A model generated the notes under the pieces. The model searched no databases. It was given only the letters and a program-made list of their open reading frames with translations, and had not been told where the DNA came from. A stretch of DNA of 9,792 bases from Nitrososphaeraceae archaeon (GTDB lineage: Archaea > Thermoproteota > Nitrososphaeria > Nitrososphaerales > Nitrososphaeraceae). Shown here piece after piece: positions 1 to 7,238 of this stretch (positions are counted from its first letter, which is position 1; the number at the start of each line of letters is the position of its first letter). Made by a program: the position numbers and the translations under genes. Location: the NCBI GenBank assembly GCA_025922735.1, contig JAICHI010000029.1, forward strand, positions 1 to 9,792. Direction: 5' to 3'.

Positions 1-123
1 TAGCATCTGCCCACAATCATAATAAATCCAGTTAGTAAGACGGGCCTTTGGAAAAAATTCAGCAGTCAAGCAAAAACTAAATACTGCAATAAAAACTGTA
101 CTATAATAATATTACCTAAAGAC

Positions 124-140
124 GAACTATAGTTTAGTTC
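124..140. repeat. Short inverted repeat upstream of the first gene
   Basis: GAACTA and TAGTTC form a 6-bp inverted repeat with a 5-base spacer. Inside it, AACTATAGTT at 125-134 is a perfect 10-bp palindrome. It lies about 40 bases upstream of the predicted TATA box of the gene starting at 204, so it could be an operator or an upstream activator site. A repeat this short can arise by chance in AT-rich DNA, and no second copy was seen in the window. Confidence 0.25.
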
Positions 141-174
141 TAAAATCAAGCGATATGAAAAAGACACGTTTCTC

Positions 175-183
175 GTTTATACC
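175..183 (+). promoter_or_regulatory. TATA box for the membrane-anchored protein at 204
   Basis: GTTTATACC contains TTTATA at 176-181. Its centre is about 25 nt upstream of the TTG at 204, which is the normal archaeal TATA-to-start-site distance. This implies a leaderless transcript and supports TTG 204 as the start. No Shine-Dalgarno sequence precedes it, and an in-frame TGA at 198-200 rules out a longer protein. Confidence 0.5.
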
Positions 184-203
184 AAACGCTGTCATTTTGA
201 TCG

Positions 204-653
204 TTGCTTTGGAAAGTGATAGCTGTAGCAGCTCTAGCTGTTGCAGTCGCTGTTGCAATCATTGTGTTTTCTATGCCGATGCAGACGAACTCTGACACAC
301 CTAACGTTAAATTCACAGAATTTACGCCCGATAGAAGAGACATAAGTGTTGGAGAGTCTGTTAAAATTTTATTCAATGTACAGAATCTGGAGATGCGGCC
401 AATCACCGACGCACAAGTAGTCATTGTCATTGAACCTTCCGGCTATCAACCATACTTGACAATACAAAACCAGACAGTCCATCTTCCAGACTTGCATAGC
501 AAGGACGCCCGCACAGGCCAAATAGAGGTTGTAATAAGTGCCGCCGGTGCACCAGCAAAGGAAGCCGTTTACACAGTAAAGGGAATATTGTTTATCGAGG
601 GCAACATGTCAGATGTCCGAGAATTTGAACTTAGGATAAGGCAGCAGCAGTGA
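204..653 (+). CDS. Small membrane-anchored protein with an extracytoplasmic beta-sandwich-like domain (hypothetical)
   Basis: I do not recognise a named family. The product has 149 residues. Residues 4-24 form one hydrophobic, Ala/Val-rich helix that probably anchors the protein in the membrane or acts as an uncleaved signal. Residues 35-146 alternate hydrophobic and polar positions, as in an Ig-like or CARDB-like beta-sandwich; segments such as VGESVKILFNVQNL and QVVIVIEPSG are typical beta strands. The domain is predicted to face outward and has two N-glycosylation sequons, N89-Q-T and N134-M-S. There are no cysteines and no catalytic motif, so an adhesive or structural role is more likely than an enzymatic one, though this is inference. 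The start is TTG, chosen because a TGA lies two codons upstream and a TATA box sits at the right distance. Its stop codon directly abuts the stop of the convergent metH gene. Confidence 0.7.
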   Translation: MLWKVIAVAALAVAVAVAIIVFSMPMQTNSDTPNVKFTEFTPDRRDISVGESVKILFNVQNLEMRPITDAQVVIVIEPSGYQPYLTIQNQTVHLPDLHSKDARTGQIEVVISAAGAPAKEAVYTVKGILFIEGNMSDVREFELRIRQQQ

Positions 654-3179
654 TCAAAGTACGAAATATTCTGCTTCTGGATGGTGTACTATTATTGCCG
701 CAGTCGACTGATCAGGCACTATTTGACCTGATTCGGTGAGTGTCATGCCAGATTTTTCAGGCTCTAATATCTGCCAGACAAGATGGTGTTGAGAAATATC
801 GGGACAGCTTGGGTATCCCCAGCTGTAACGAAGGCCACGGTTTTGTCCTATTTTTAGTTCATCTCGAATTTTTGCGTTGATCAATTCCGCCATCGCCTCC
901 GCTGTTTCAACTGCAAGGCCGTGCAAATAGTAGGCATCAGCATATCTGTCTTGCTTGTTCCACTGGTCGATTATTTCTGTGACCTTGTTGCCGACAGTTA
1001 CCGCTTGGAACGCAACGATATCATCCTTGCCGAAATAATCTGCAAGGCAAAGATGCTTTTCTTTTGAAGAACGTGGAAATTCAAACATGACCTGCTTGCC
1101 GTCTGACAGGTCAATTGCCACCCTGCCACTACCTCCTTGTCCAAGTGTCAAATTGTGGCACTTGTAGAATCCATATACTGCGCAGGGTTCAAACAATTCT
1201 TCGCTTAGCACTCGATCCGTCCAGCTTCTGAACAACTTTTCAGGGTCCTGATCACTTGCCCCTTTACCTCTCATTCCCCACTGCAATACAAACAGCGATT
1301 TTTTGTTAATGTATCTCCACACTTTGTTTAAGTCAATTTGAAACGGCTCCAGCCTGGTAGGCCGGTTAATATGAGCAGGTATTGGAGGCTCTACAGGCTT
1401 GATGCCGCTGTGAGAAATCTGGGATTGCTCAACTGCCATGGCAGGCTGGTGCCGTTCATCCCATTTCTCTAATTTTCGCTGCCACTCACTGACAAACTGC
1501 TCGCGATCAGGAGACATGAGTCTGTTCATCACTTTTAGACCATCAAATGCTGTCTTGCAATAGAATACCCCCGGGGAGTAAATGCCATCCTCCTTTGCAA
1601 TCCTGTTGATGTAGTTACTGTTAATTGCCGCCCCCCCACAAAGCACTGGCATATTCATACCATTCTGCCGTGCGTGCTCGACAAAGTATTGCATCTGCTT
1701 TGATGTAGATACAAGTAGTGCCGATAACCCTACTGCATCTGCATTGACTTCACTAATCTTTTCAAGAATTTTCTGCAGTGGCACTTGCTTGCCAAGGTCG
1801 TAGACTGTATAGCCGTTATTAACGAGGATTGTTTTTACCAAGTTCTTGCCAATATCATGCACATCTCCATAGACTGTGCATATTACAAGCTTACCCTTGC
1901 TCACTCCCTCTTGCTTGATCAGGTATTTCTCCAGTTCTGCAACAGCTGCTTTCATGCATTCGGCAGACTTCAACACAAAGGGTAGGATCAGCTCGCCGGC
2001 ACCAAACTTATCACCCACCTCTTTCATTGCCGGAAGCAGCACTTCATTGAGCGTCTCTACTGCCGCTTCGTGAGCTGCCTCTTTTGATGAGGCTCTCAGC
2101 ACAAGCTGTCCACCACCGTCCTTGGTATCCTTGCCGCCCTTGAGACGGTCAGCTATTGCCTGCACTACGTCATCCTCTATTCCCTCTTTGAGTCTGTTGA
2201 CAATTCTGAAGTGGCAGCGTTTGGATGCTTCCCAGCTTGGATCTACCTCTACCCTCTTGACCGGGCCCTCTCCCGTTACTACCTTAGCACCTTCAAAGTA
2301 TGTTATCAGATCTGCAAGAGCATTTGGATGCCTGTTGAAAATCAGATCTTCTGCCAGCTTTTTCTGCTGCTCGTCGATCTCTGGATATGGAATGATGTCG
2401 CGTGCATTAATGATGACAGCATCAAGCCCGGCCTGCAGCGCGTGATACAAAAATATTGAATTAATTATTTTTCTTGCATTTGGCGAAACGCCAAAGCTCA
2501 CATTGCTCAAGCCTAATACAGTAAAACACTCGGGAAATTTCTTCTTAACAAGTCGAATGCCATCCAAGGTATTTTTGGCTGCATCAGCAAGTTCAGGATC
2601 TCCAGTCACAATTGTGAATGTAAGTACATCGAATATGAATTGCCAAGGTTTTAGACCATATTGCTTCGTACCGATTTCATAGATGAGCTCTGCGACTTCG
2701 AGTTTTTCTTGAGGTGTCTTTGCCATCCCCTTTGGACCTATACACAGAGCTATAGCCGGCACACCGTATTTGACCATCAGCGGTGCGAGTTGATGAAATC
2801 TGTCACCACTCCCTTCCAAGTTTATTGAATTGATTATGGGTCTGCCGGGAATCTGCCTGATTGCAGCTTCGATCACTTTTGGATCTGTTGAATCAATAAC
2901 CAGTGGTGCTTCTATCTCCAGGCTGAGCCTCTTGACCAGCTTGACCATGAACTCCTTCTCATCAGATCTCTCAGTGGTTGCAATACACACATCAAGGCAG
3001 TGTGCTCCATCCTCTGCTTGATTTCTTGCGAGGTCAGTCAGCCCGTCAAAATTGTTTGCAAGCACTAGCTCCTTGGCTTTCCTAGACCCTTGAGTATTGA
3101 TGCGCTCCCCAATTATCATGGGGCGTGGGTCCTGCCTTAAGTCTACTGCCTTTAGAGATGAGCTTATACTTGGAACCAA
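654..3179 (-). CDS. metH: Cobalamin-dependent methionine synthase, pterin/B12/activation modules (MetH C-terminal part)
   Basis: The gene encodes 841 residues covering everything in classical MetH except the homocysteine module. Residues 20-300 are the pterin-binding barrel that takes a methyl group from a methyl-tetrahydropterin (start motif MIIGERINTQGS). Residues 315-425 are the cobalamin cap. Residues 428-555 bind B12: DVHDIGKN at 439-446 supplies the axial histidine H441, with SALL at 486-489 and GGAA at 515-518. Residues 605-841 form the AdoMet-dependent reactivation domain, with HGLAVETAEAMAE near 753-765, RYSWGYPSCPD at 784-794 and the HPEAEYF tail. With the separate 315-residue homocysteine module the total is near that of bacterial MetH (about 1,200). 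The start is TTG at 3179, favoured by a TATA box about 30 nt upstream; Met21 is an alternative but would begin exactly at the first conserved strand. Residue 65 is Cys in LDVC, where related domains usually have Asn. Whether the methyl donor is folate- or methanopterin-type cannot be read from the sequence. Confidence 0.95.
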   Translation of the reverse strand: MVPSISSSLKAVDLRQDPRPMIIGERINTQGSRKAKELVLANNFDGLTDLARNQAEDGAHCLDVCIATTERSDEKEFMVKLVKRLSLEIEAPLVIDSTDPKVIEAAIRQIPGRPIINSINLEGSGDRFHQLAPLMVKYGVPAIALCIGPKGMAKTPQEKLEVAELIYEIGTKQYGLKPWQFIFDVLTFTIVTGDPELADAAKNTLDGIRLVKKKFPECFTVLGLSNVSFGVSPNARKIINSIFLYHALQAGLDAVIINARDIIPYPEIDEQQKKLAEDLIFNRHPNALADLITYFEGAKVVTGEGPVKRVEVDPSWEASKRCHFRIVNRLKEGIEDDVVQAIADRLKGGKDTKDGGGQLVLRASSKEAAHEAAVETLNEVLLPAMKEVGDKFGAGELILPFVLKSAECMKAAVAELEKYLIKQEGVSKGKLVICTVYGDVHDIGKNLVKTILVNNGYTVYDLGKQVPLQKILEKISEVNADAVGLSALLVSTSKQMQYFVEHARQNGMNMPVLCGGAAINSNYINRIAKEDGIYSPGVFYCKTAFDGLKVMNRLMSPDREQFVSEWQRKLEKWDERHQPAMAVEQSQISHSGIKPVEPPIPAHINRPTRLEPFQIDLNKVWRYINKKSLFVLQWGMRGKGASDQDPEKLFRSWTDRVLSEELFEPCAVYGFYKCHNLTLGQGGSGRVAIDLSDGKQVMFEFPRSSKEKHLCLADYFGKDDIVAFQAVTVGNKVTEIIDQWNKQDRYADAYYLHGLAVETAEAMAELINAKIRDELKIGQNRGLRYSWGYPSCPDISQHHLVWQILEPEKSGMTLTESGQIVPDQSTAAIIVHHPEAEYFVL

Positions 3180-3205
3180 ACTGACTCTTTACTTATTATT
3201 TAGCC

Positions 3206-3215
3206 ATTATATTTG
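3206..3215 (-). promoter_or_regulatory. TATA box for the large metH gene
   Basis: On the minus strand this reads CAAATATAAT, centred about 31 nt upstream of the TTG at 3179. That would give a leader of a few bases at most. It shares the 115-bp divergent spacer with the promoter of the winged-helix gene at 3295. Confidence 0.4.
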
Positions 3216-3231
3216 CTATTCACACACAGAA

Positions 3232-3292
3232 AAGTAAGATCTATATCGAAAATTCCTTCTTACCTGTTTTATAATAAAAATCCAAGTAAGAA
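3232..3292. repeat. Three GTAAGA half-sites around the divergent metH/winged-helix promoters
   Basis: AAGTAAGA occurs at 3232-3239 and again at 3284-3291, and the inverse TTCTTAC lies between them at 3257-3263. The last copy touches the ATG of the winged-helix gene and the middle one lies just upstream of its TATA box. A looser form, AAGTAAAGA, occurs on the minus strand at 3186-3194 near the metH start. The arrangement would suit an operator for autoregulation or for control of metH, but no binding data exist and the motif is short. Confidence 0.35.
3267..3280 (+). promoter_or_regulatory. TATA box for the winged-helix gene
   Basis: TTTTATAATAAAAA is the most AT-rich element of the spacer. 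Its core is centred about 23-25 nt upstream of the ATG at 3295, consistent with a leaderless transcript starting at or next to the ATG. Confidence 0.5.
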
Positions 3293-3294
3293 CC

Positions 3295-3591
3295 ATGGCG
3301 ACGATTCAACAGTTCAAATTAAGGAGTAATAGCTCTAGCGGCTTCATAGACAAGGTGTACACTATTATAAGGAACAAAAGTGGCAAGGTCACAAGCAAGG
3401 ATCTTGACGAGATGATCGGTAACAAACAGTATGTCAGACTTGCAATCACCCGCTTGACAGTCCAAGGTAGGATCAAAAGGGTCAGGGGCTTTGGGAAGAT
3501 GGGAATTGAATATTTCTATAAAGACATTGACCGTCATCCGCAAAGAACTAGTCGGATCAAACAAAGTACTATTACTTCTTCTTATCGCTAG
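3295..3591 (+). CDS. Small winged-helix DNA-binding protein (putative regulator)
   Basis: The 98-residue basic protein looks like a lone winged-helix domain. Helix 1 is about 17-27 (IDKVYTIIRN), helix 2 about 34-41 (SKDLDEMIG), and recognition helix 3 about 43-58 (NKQYVRLAITRLTVQG). A beta wing follows at 61-77 (IKRVRGFGKMGIEYFYK). The C-terminal 20 residues are polar, basic and probably disordered. No ligand or metal motif is visible, so the target is unknown. The gene lies between the two metH halves on the opposite strand. It diverges from the large half across 115 bp and its last 20 bases overlap the 3' end of the small half, so it could control methionine synthesis. That is inference from position; it may equally be a general chromatin or transcription factor. 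ATG at 3295 is supported by a TATA box. Confidence 0.75.
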   Translation: MATIQQFKLRSNSSSGFIDKVYTIIRNKSGKVTSKDLDEMIGNKQYVRLAITRLTVQGRIKRVRGFGKMGIEYFYKDIDRHPQRTSRIKQSTITSSYR

Positions 3592-4519
3592 CATCTAGAA
3601 CTCTTCTTAACTCTGCAATATGTTGAGGGTTAGTTCCACAGCATCCCCCTATCATTCTCACATGATCGTATTTGTTAACAAAATCTTCAAGCGCTTGTGA
3701 TATTTCTTTTGGTGTCATCCTATATATTGCACGGCCGCCTTCGTTCTGGGGCATGCCAGCATTTGGCATAACCAGTATTGGCAGATCTTGCTCACTTAAC
3801 CATCTTACGTTTGGAGTCATTTCATGTGGGCCTGTGGAACAATTGAGCCCAAATGCATCGATGTTCATGTTGCTCACAGTGGTGTAAGCTGCTTGAATGG
3901 TGGTTCCGAGCAGCATTTTACCGTACTGATCTAATGTAACATTGGCGATTATCGACACTTTTTTGGCTTCTTTTTCCATCGCCATATGGCATGCCTCGAT
4001 TGCCAGCTTGACCTCTAGTATGTCCTGACTTGTCTCTATCAACAGCGCGTCGACTCCTCCAAGAATGAGCCCTTCAGCCTGTAGCATAAACGCCTGTTGT
4101 ATCTCATCAAGAGGCGTTTCTCCAAGCGCAGGGTCATTTGAGCTTGGTAGATATCCACTAGGGCCCATAGAGCCGATTATATATCGCTGTTTGTCCTTGA
4201 ATTCATTGCAGACTTCTCTTGCAAGCTCTGCCGCTTTCTTGTTAAATTCAATTGTATTGTCGCCGTATCCATACTCGGCAAGCTTGAACTTATTGGAGCC
4301 AAATGTGTTAGTCTCGATGCAATCGGCTCCTGCCTGGAGGTAGGTTCGATGAATCTGCTTTATCCACTCTGGTCGCGACAAATTGAGACCATCGTTGAAT
4401 CCATCTTTGCCATCTGGAAAATCCTCTGTTTTGGGATTGAGGCGCTGTATCTCAGTTCCCATAGCACCATCGAATAGCAATACCCTTTTTTTTGTTGCCT
4501 CAATGAATGACTCTCGCAA
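3572..4519 (-). CDS. metH: Homocysteine S-methyltransferase module of methionine synthase (MetH N-terminal part)
   Basis: The 315-residue barrel binds homocysteine through zinc and accepts a methyl group, in this context from the methylcobalamin of the separate large MetH subunit. Visible motifs are DGAMGTEIQ at 17-25, ETNTFGSNKF at 69-78, GSMGPSG at 116-122, GLNCSTGP at 224-231 and GGCCGT at 291-296. The zinc ligands should be C227, C293 and C294, all present. The length matches the first module of bacterial MetH, and no pterin or B12 domain follows before the stop. The start is TTG at 4519: an in-frame TAG lies seven codons upstream, and a TATA box sits about 35 nt upstream. The 3' end overlaps the convergent winged-helix gene by 20 bp. 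It could also act alone with another methyl donor, as BHMT or MmuM do, but adjacency to the complementary MetH part makes a split MetH the better call. Confidence 0.92.
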   Translation of the reverse strand: MRESFIEATKKRVLLFDGAMGTEIQRLNPKTEDFPDGKDGFNDGLNLSRPEWIKQIHRTYLQAGADCIETNTFGSNKFKLAEYGYGDNTIEFNKKAAELAREVCNEFKDKQRYIIGSMGPSGYLPSSNDPALGETPLDEIQQAFMLQAEGLILGGVDALLIETSQDILEVKLAIEACHMAMEKEAKKVSIIANVTLDQYGKMLLGTTIQAAYTTVSNMNIDAFGLNCSTGPHEMTPNVRWLSEQDLPILVMPNAGMPQNEGGRAIYRMTPKEISQALEDFVNKYDHVRMIGGCCGTNPQHIAELRRVLDASDKKK

Positions 4520-4550
4520 GTGCTGTAAACCTTTCTAGCATTCAATAGAG

Positions 4551-4557
4551 TTTAAAA
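4551..4557 (-). promoter_or_regulatory. TATA box for the homocysteine-module metH gene
   Basis: The minus strand reads TTTTAAA, centred about 35 nt upstream of TTG 4519, predicting a leader of around ten bases. The 173-bp spacer to asnS suggests metH has its own promoter rather than depending on read-through. Confidence 0.4.
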
Positions 4558-4606
4558 CCTTTGTGAATTGTTGCGGCTCATAGATTTTGACTACAGAGAA
4601 TCTAGG

Positions 4607-4657
4607 AAAAAAGAAACGGTAAGAGTACCGACAAATGAATATTCACGAAAAGAAAAT
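4607..4657 (-). terminator. T-rich termination region downstream of asnS
   Basis: Read on the minus strand, TTTTCTTTT (4648-4656) and TTTCTTTTTT (4607-4616) follow the asnS stop at roughly 40 and 80 nt. Archaeal RNA polymerase often terminates at such U-tracts without a hairpin, and no stable stem was found here. The placement between asnS and the metH promoter fits. Confidence 0.35.
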
Positions 4658-4692
4658 CACAATCTAGATGCCACATCCATTATTTTGATCTA

Positions 4693-6000
4693 TCAGGGGG
4701 TGACGCGAGATATCGTGCGTGGAAAAGGCACAGTGTCCTTGATATCTCCAGCGTTTGTTATCCACCGCATTAAGCGCTCAATGCCAAGCCCAAAGCCACC
4801 ATGAGGCACAGAGCCATAATTTCTTAGGTCAAGGTACCAATCATAGGCCGCAGGATTGAGCCCCTCTTTCTTGATGCGCTGAGTGATTGAAACAATATTG
4901 TCTTCCCTTAGACCACCACTCGTTATTTCGCCAAAGCCCCGAGGCGCTAGCATATCTACCGCCAGCCCACTGCCTCTATAGTCTGGGTTTTCCTTTACAT
5001 AAAAGGGCTTGATTGCAAGGGGATATCCTACCACAAATATCGGCTTGGCTACATTTTTAGTCAGCTCGCGTTCAGAATCAATATTTAGGTCATCGCCAAA
5101 CTGTATTTCTCGCTTGCTGCCGTCTTCTTGAGTAATCATTAACCCTTTTGACTTAATGATTTCAATTGCCTTTTCATAAGACAGCCGCTCAAATGGCGGC
5201 TCGATCTTTTTCAGTTCAACTATATCACGTCTTAGGTACATCAGTTCCTCAGCCCTCTCCCTGATTGTGTTCTGGATCACGTATGAAACAAGCTGTTCCT
5301 GCACTTTCATGAGGTCTTCAAGCGTGACCCATGGTGCCTCAGCCTCGAGGTGAGAAAACTCTGCCAGATGCCTTACAGTTCGGGATCTTTCTGCACGAAA
5401 TGAAGGCGTAAGGGCCCATACAGGTCCGAGTGAAAAAATCATCGCTTCCAAATACAACTGGGCGCTCTGCGACAGGTAAGCTTCTTCGTCGAAATATCTC
5501 AGCTTGAAAAGTGTCGAGCCCCCTTCCACTGCGCCTTTGACAATAATCGGTGCAGTCACTTCCATCCAGCCGCTTTCCATGAACCAACGCCGGCTATAGT
5601 CAAGTACAGTTGCCCTTATTTTCGCCATTGCGACCATCTTGCGCATACGCATTGCCAGATGCCGCTTGTCAAGCAACAATTCTTCGCTCTGATACTCACC
5701 TATAGGATAATCAGTGCCTGCAATATTGTATATCTTGAGATTCTTTCCCTTTATCTCGTATCCTCCCTCTGGAGCCCTTGCATCTTGGCTTACAATGCCT
5801 GTCACTTCTATTGAAGATTCTATAGTAAGGCTGGCTGCCTTTTCGACAGGGAAGACGCATTGGATCACGCCCCCCCTGTCGTCGCGCACAAGCACAAACG
5901 CATTCTCTTTTTGCTTTCTTAGCCGGTATACCCAGCCCCTGATCATAACTTCCTTGCCTACATAGTTTGACGATTTGACCTCACTTGTCCTGACGGACAT
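4693..6000 (-). CDS. asnS: Asparaginyl-tRNA synthetase, archaeal type
   Basis: The 435-residue class IIb synthetase charges tRNA-Asn with asparagine using ATP. An OB-fold anticodon-binding domain spans about 16-95 (VMIRGWVYRLRKQKENAF). The catalytic domain shows motif 1 near 140-152, motif 2 as FRAE at 201-204 followed by RHLAEFSHLEAE at 210-221, and motif 3 GGFGLGIERLMRW at 401-413. AsnRS is preferred over the close relative AspRS because YLSQSAQLYLE (175-185), WALTPSFRAERSRT (195-208) and the DTVPFPRT ending (422-429) match the archaeal AsnRS pattern. AspRS would read more like FLxQSPQLYKQ and RAExHxTxRHLNE. Length is normal for archaea. The start is ATG at 6000. The gene diverges from the dehydrogenase at 6159 and is probably transcribed alone. 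Confidence 0.93.
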   Translation of the reverse strand: MSVRTSEVKSSNYVGKEVMIRGWVYRLRKQKENAFVLVRDDRGGVIQCVFPVEKAASLTIESSIEVTGIVSQDARAPEGGYEIKGKNLKIYNIAGTDYPIGEYQSEELLLDKRHLAMRMRKMVAMAKIRATVLDYSRRWFMESGWMEVTAPIIVKGAVEGGSTLFKLRYFDEEAYLSQSAQLYLEAMIFSLGPVWALTPSFRAERSRTVRHLAEFSHLEAEAPWVTLEDLMKVQEQLVSYVIQNTIRERAEELMYLRRDIVELKKIEPPFERLSYEKAIEIIKSKGLMITQEDGSKREIQFGDDLNIDSERELTKNVAKPIFVVGYPLAIKPFYVKENPDYRGSGLAVDMLAPRGFGEITSGGLREDNIVSITQRIKKEGLNPAAYDWYLDLRNYGSVPHGGFGLGIERLMRWITNAGDIKDTVPFPRTISRVTP

Positions 6001-6020
6001 TGAGATTTAGGTTTCTCATC

Positions 6021-6037
6021 TAATTCTTAAGTTTATC
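6021..6037 (-). promoter_or_regulatory. Probable asnS promoter element
   Basis: The minus strand reads GATAAACTTAAGAATTA. Either TTAAGAAT (about 26 nt upstream of ATG 6000) or GATAAAC (about 34 nt upstream) could serve as the TATA box. Both would give no leader or a very short one, and the exact box cannot be decided by eye. Confidence 0.35.
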
Positions 6038-6158
6038 ACTAAAAAGCAGGGAGGTAGTAAAATATGCACATCTGACCTACCTTGTTTTTATCCCGTAATC
6101 TGTTGTACGCAATGAGCATAAATGTGAGAAAGAAATATTGAATACCATGCTGGAATAA

Positions 6159-7184
6159 ATGCAGGCAATGGTTCTCACAAAGCTTGCGCCAATAGAGACC
6201 CGCCCCCTCAAGCTTATGTCAATTGAGAAGCCAACAATGAAGGGAAGGACTGGACTTTTCCTCGAAATAGAGGCGTGCGGCGTATGCCGGTCAAACCTGC
6301 ACCTTATCGAAGGCGACTGGAAAAAGTATGGCGCGCCTTCAAGCCTGCCAGTGATACCGGGCCACGAAGTCGTTGGCATTGTTAAAAAGATAGGAGATGG
6401 TGTGAAAAAGGTCAAAGTAGGCGACAGGGTTGGCATCCAGCCGCTTTTTAGCTCATGCCTGCAGTGCGAGTATTGTATGTCAAGGCGGGAGAACTTGTGC
6501 GAGAGCGCTGAGATAACTGGCGAGACTGTGCAAGGAGGCTATGCCGAATACATATCTGCGGTGGAAGAGTTTGTGACTCCGATCCCAGACAACTTTGACT
6601 CGGCACATGCTGCTCCACTTTTCTGCCCGGGCATAACTGCATACAAGGCAGTCAAGGCAAGCGAGCCTGCGGCTGGCAAGACAGTTGGCATCTTTGGAAT
6701 AGGCGGCGTCGGCCACTTAGCGATCCAGATAGCCAAGATTTATGGTGCAAGGGTCGTAGCCGCATCAAGAACTAGAAAGCATATCGACTTGTCAAAAAAG
6801 CTGGGTGCAGACAATGCCGTTGTCTACCAACATCCGGATGAGCATTTCTTGAAGGACCTGACAGACGAGGAGGGTCTGCTTGACAGTGCAATTGTCTTTG
6901 CACCATCTGACAAGGTGATAGACGCTGCCATTAGGTCAGTCAAGAAAGGAGGCATTGTTGTTCTAGGCGTTCGTGGTAATGTGATTAACTTTCCAACATT
7001 TGAAGAAAAAATAGTAAAGGGTAGCGTTATTGGCACTAGAAAAGACATGGCTGATTTAGTCAAGATGGCAAGTATTCAGGGCTTGCAAGTCATCATAGAA
7101 ACATACAAGCTTACAGAGGCTAATGAAGTGCTACATAAGCTCAAAAAGTCTGAAGTAGAGGCTCGTGCAGTGCTCATCCCATAG
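6159..7184 (+). CDS. Zinc-dependent medium-chain alcohol dehydrogenase family protein
   Basis: The 341-residue MDR enzyme should oxidise an alcohol or reduce an aldehyde with a nicotinamide cofactor. Catalytic zinc ligands are visible as C40 (ACGVCRSNLH), H69-E70 (GHE) and C156 (PLFCPG). Structural zinc is held by C100, C103, C106 and C114 (SCLQCEYC...LC). The Rossmann motif GIGGVG is at 180-185. The second strand ends in AASRT at 201-205 with no acidic residue, and the Ser/Arg suggests NADP(H) rather than NAD; this is inference. The pattern is closest to the CAD/YADH branch of zinc ADHs, but the substrate cannot be assigned. The start is ATG 6159, with ATG 6168 three codons in as an alternative. 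No operon partner is apparent: asnS diverges across 158 bp, and the next downstream unit is a decayed gene with its own TATA box. Confidence 0.88.
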   Translation: MQAMVLTKLAPIETRPLKLMSIEKPTMKGRTGLFLEIEACGVCRSNLHLIEGDWKKYGAPSSLPVIPGHEVVGIVKKIGDGVKKVKVGDRVGIQPLFSSCLQCEYCMSRRENLCESAEITGETVQGGYAEYISAVEEFVTPIPDNFDSAHAAPLFCPGITAYKAVKASEPAAGKTVGIFGIGGVGHLAIQIAKIYGARVVAASRTRKHIDLSKKLGADNAVVYQHPDEHFLKDLTDEEGLLDSAIVFAPSDKVIDAAIRSVKKGGIVVLGVRGNVINFPTFEEKIVKGSVIGTRKDMADLVKMASIQGLQVIIETYKLTEANEVLHKLKKSEVEARAVLIP

Positions 7185-7190
7185 ATATCG

Positions 7191-7204
7191 TATATATATT
7201 TAAA
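7191..7204 (+). promoter_or_regulatory. Strong TATA box seven bases after the dehydrogenase stop
   Basis: TATATATATTTAAA is the strongest TATA-like element in the window. Transcription is expected to start near 7220-7225, which would give a short leader before the ATG at 7239 of the decayed membrane-protein gene. It suggests that gene once had, and may still have, an independent promoter. Confidence 0.55.
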
Positions 7205-7238
7205 GGTGACGAGACGCCAGTCCTCTTTGCACCGGAGG

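Noticed and set aside
3180..3294. Cobalamin riboswitch upstream of metH
   Set aside because: There is no B12-box-like sequence, the spacer is AT-rich without extended stems, and the predicted transcript has almost no leader.
4360..4545. ATG-initiated minus-strand frame overlapping the start of the small metH gene
   Set aside because: It runs in a different frame through the conserved DGAMGT region; the metH frame from TTG 4519 carries all the family motifs.
4568..4804. 78-codon plus-strand frame between metH and asnS
   Set aside because: Its second half is antisense to the conserved motif 3 region of asnS, and the first half is low-complexity, charged and without recognisable domain features.
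6052..6082. AGGTAG...CTACCT inverted repeat between asnS and the dehydrogenase
   Set aside because: A 6-bp arm with a 19-base spacer is weak and there is no further copy, so an operator cannot be claimed.
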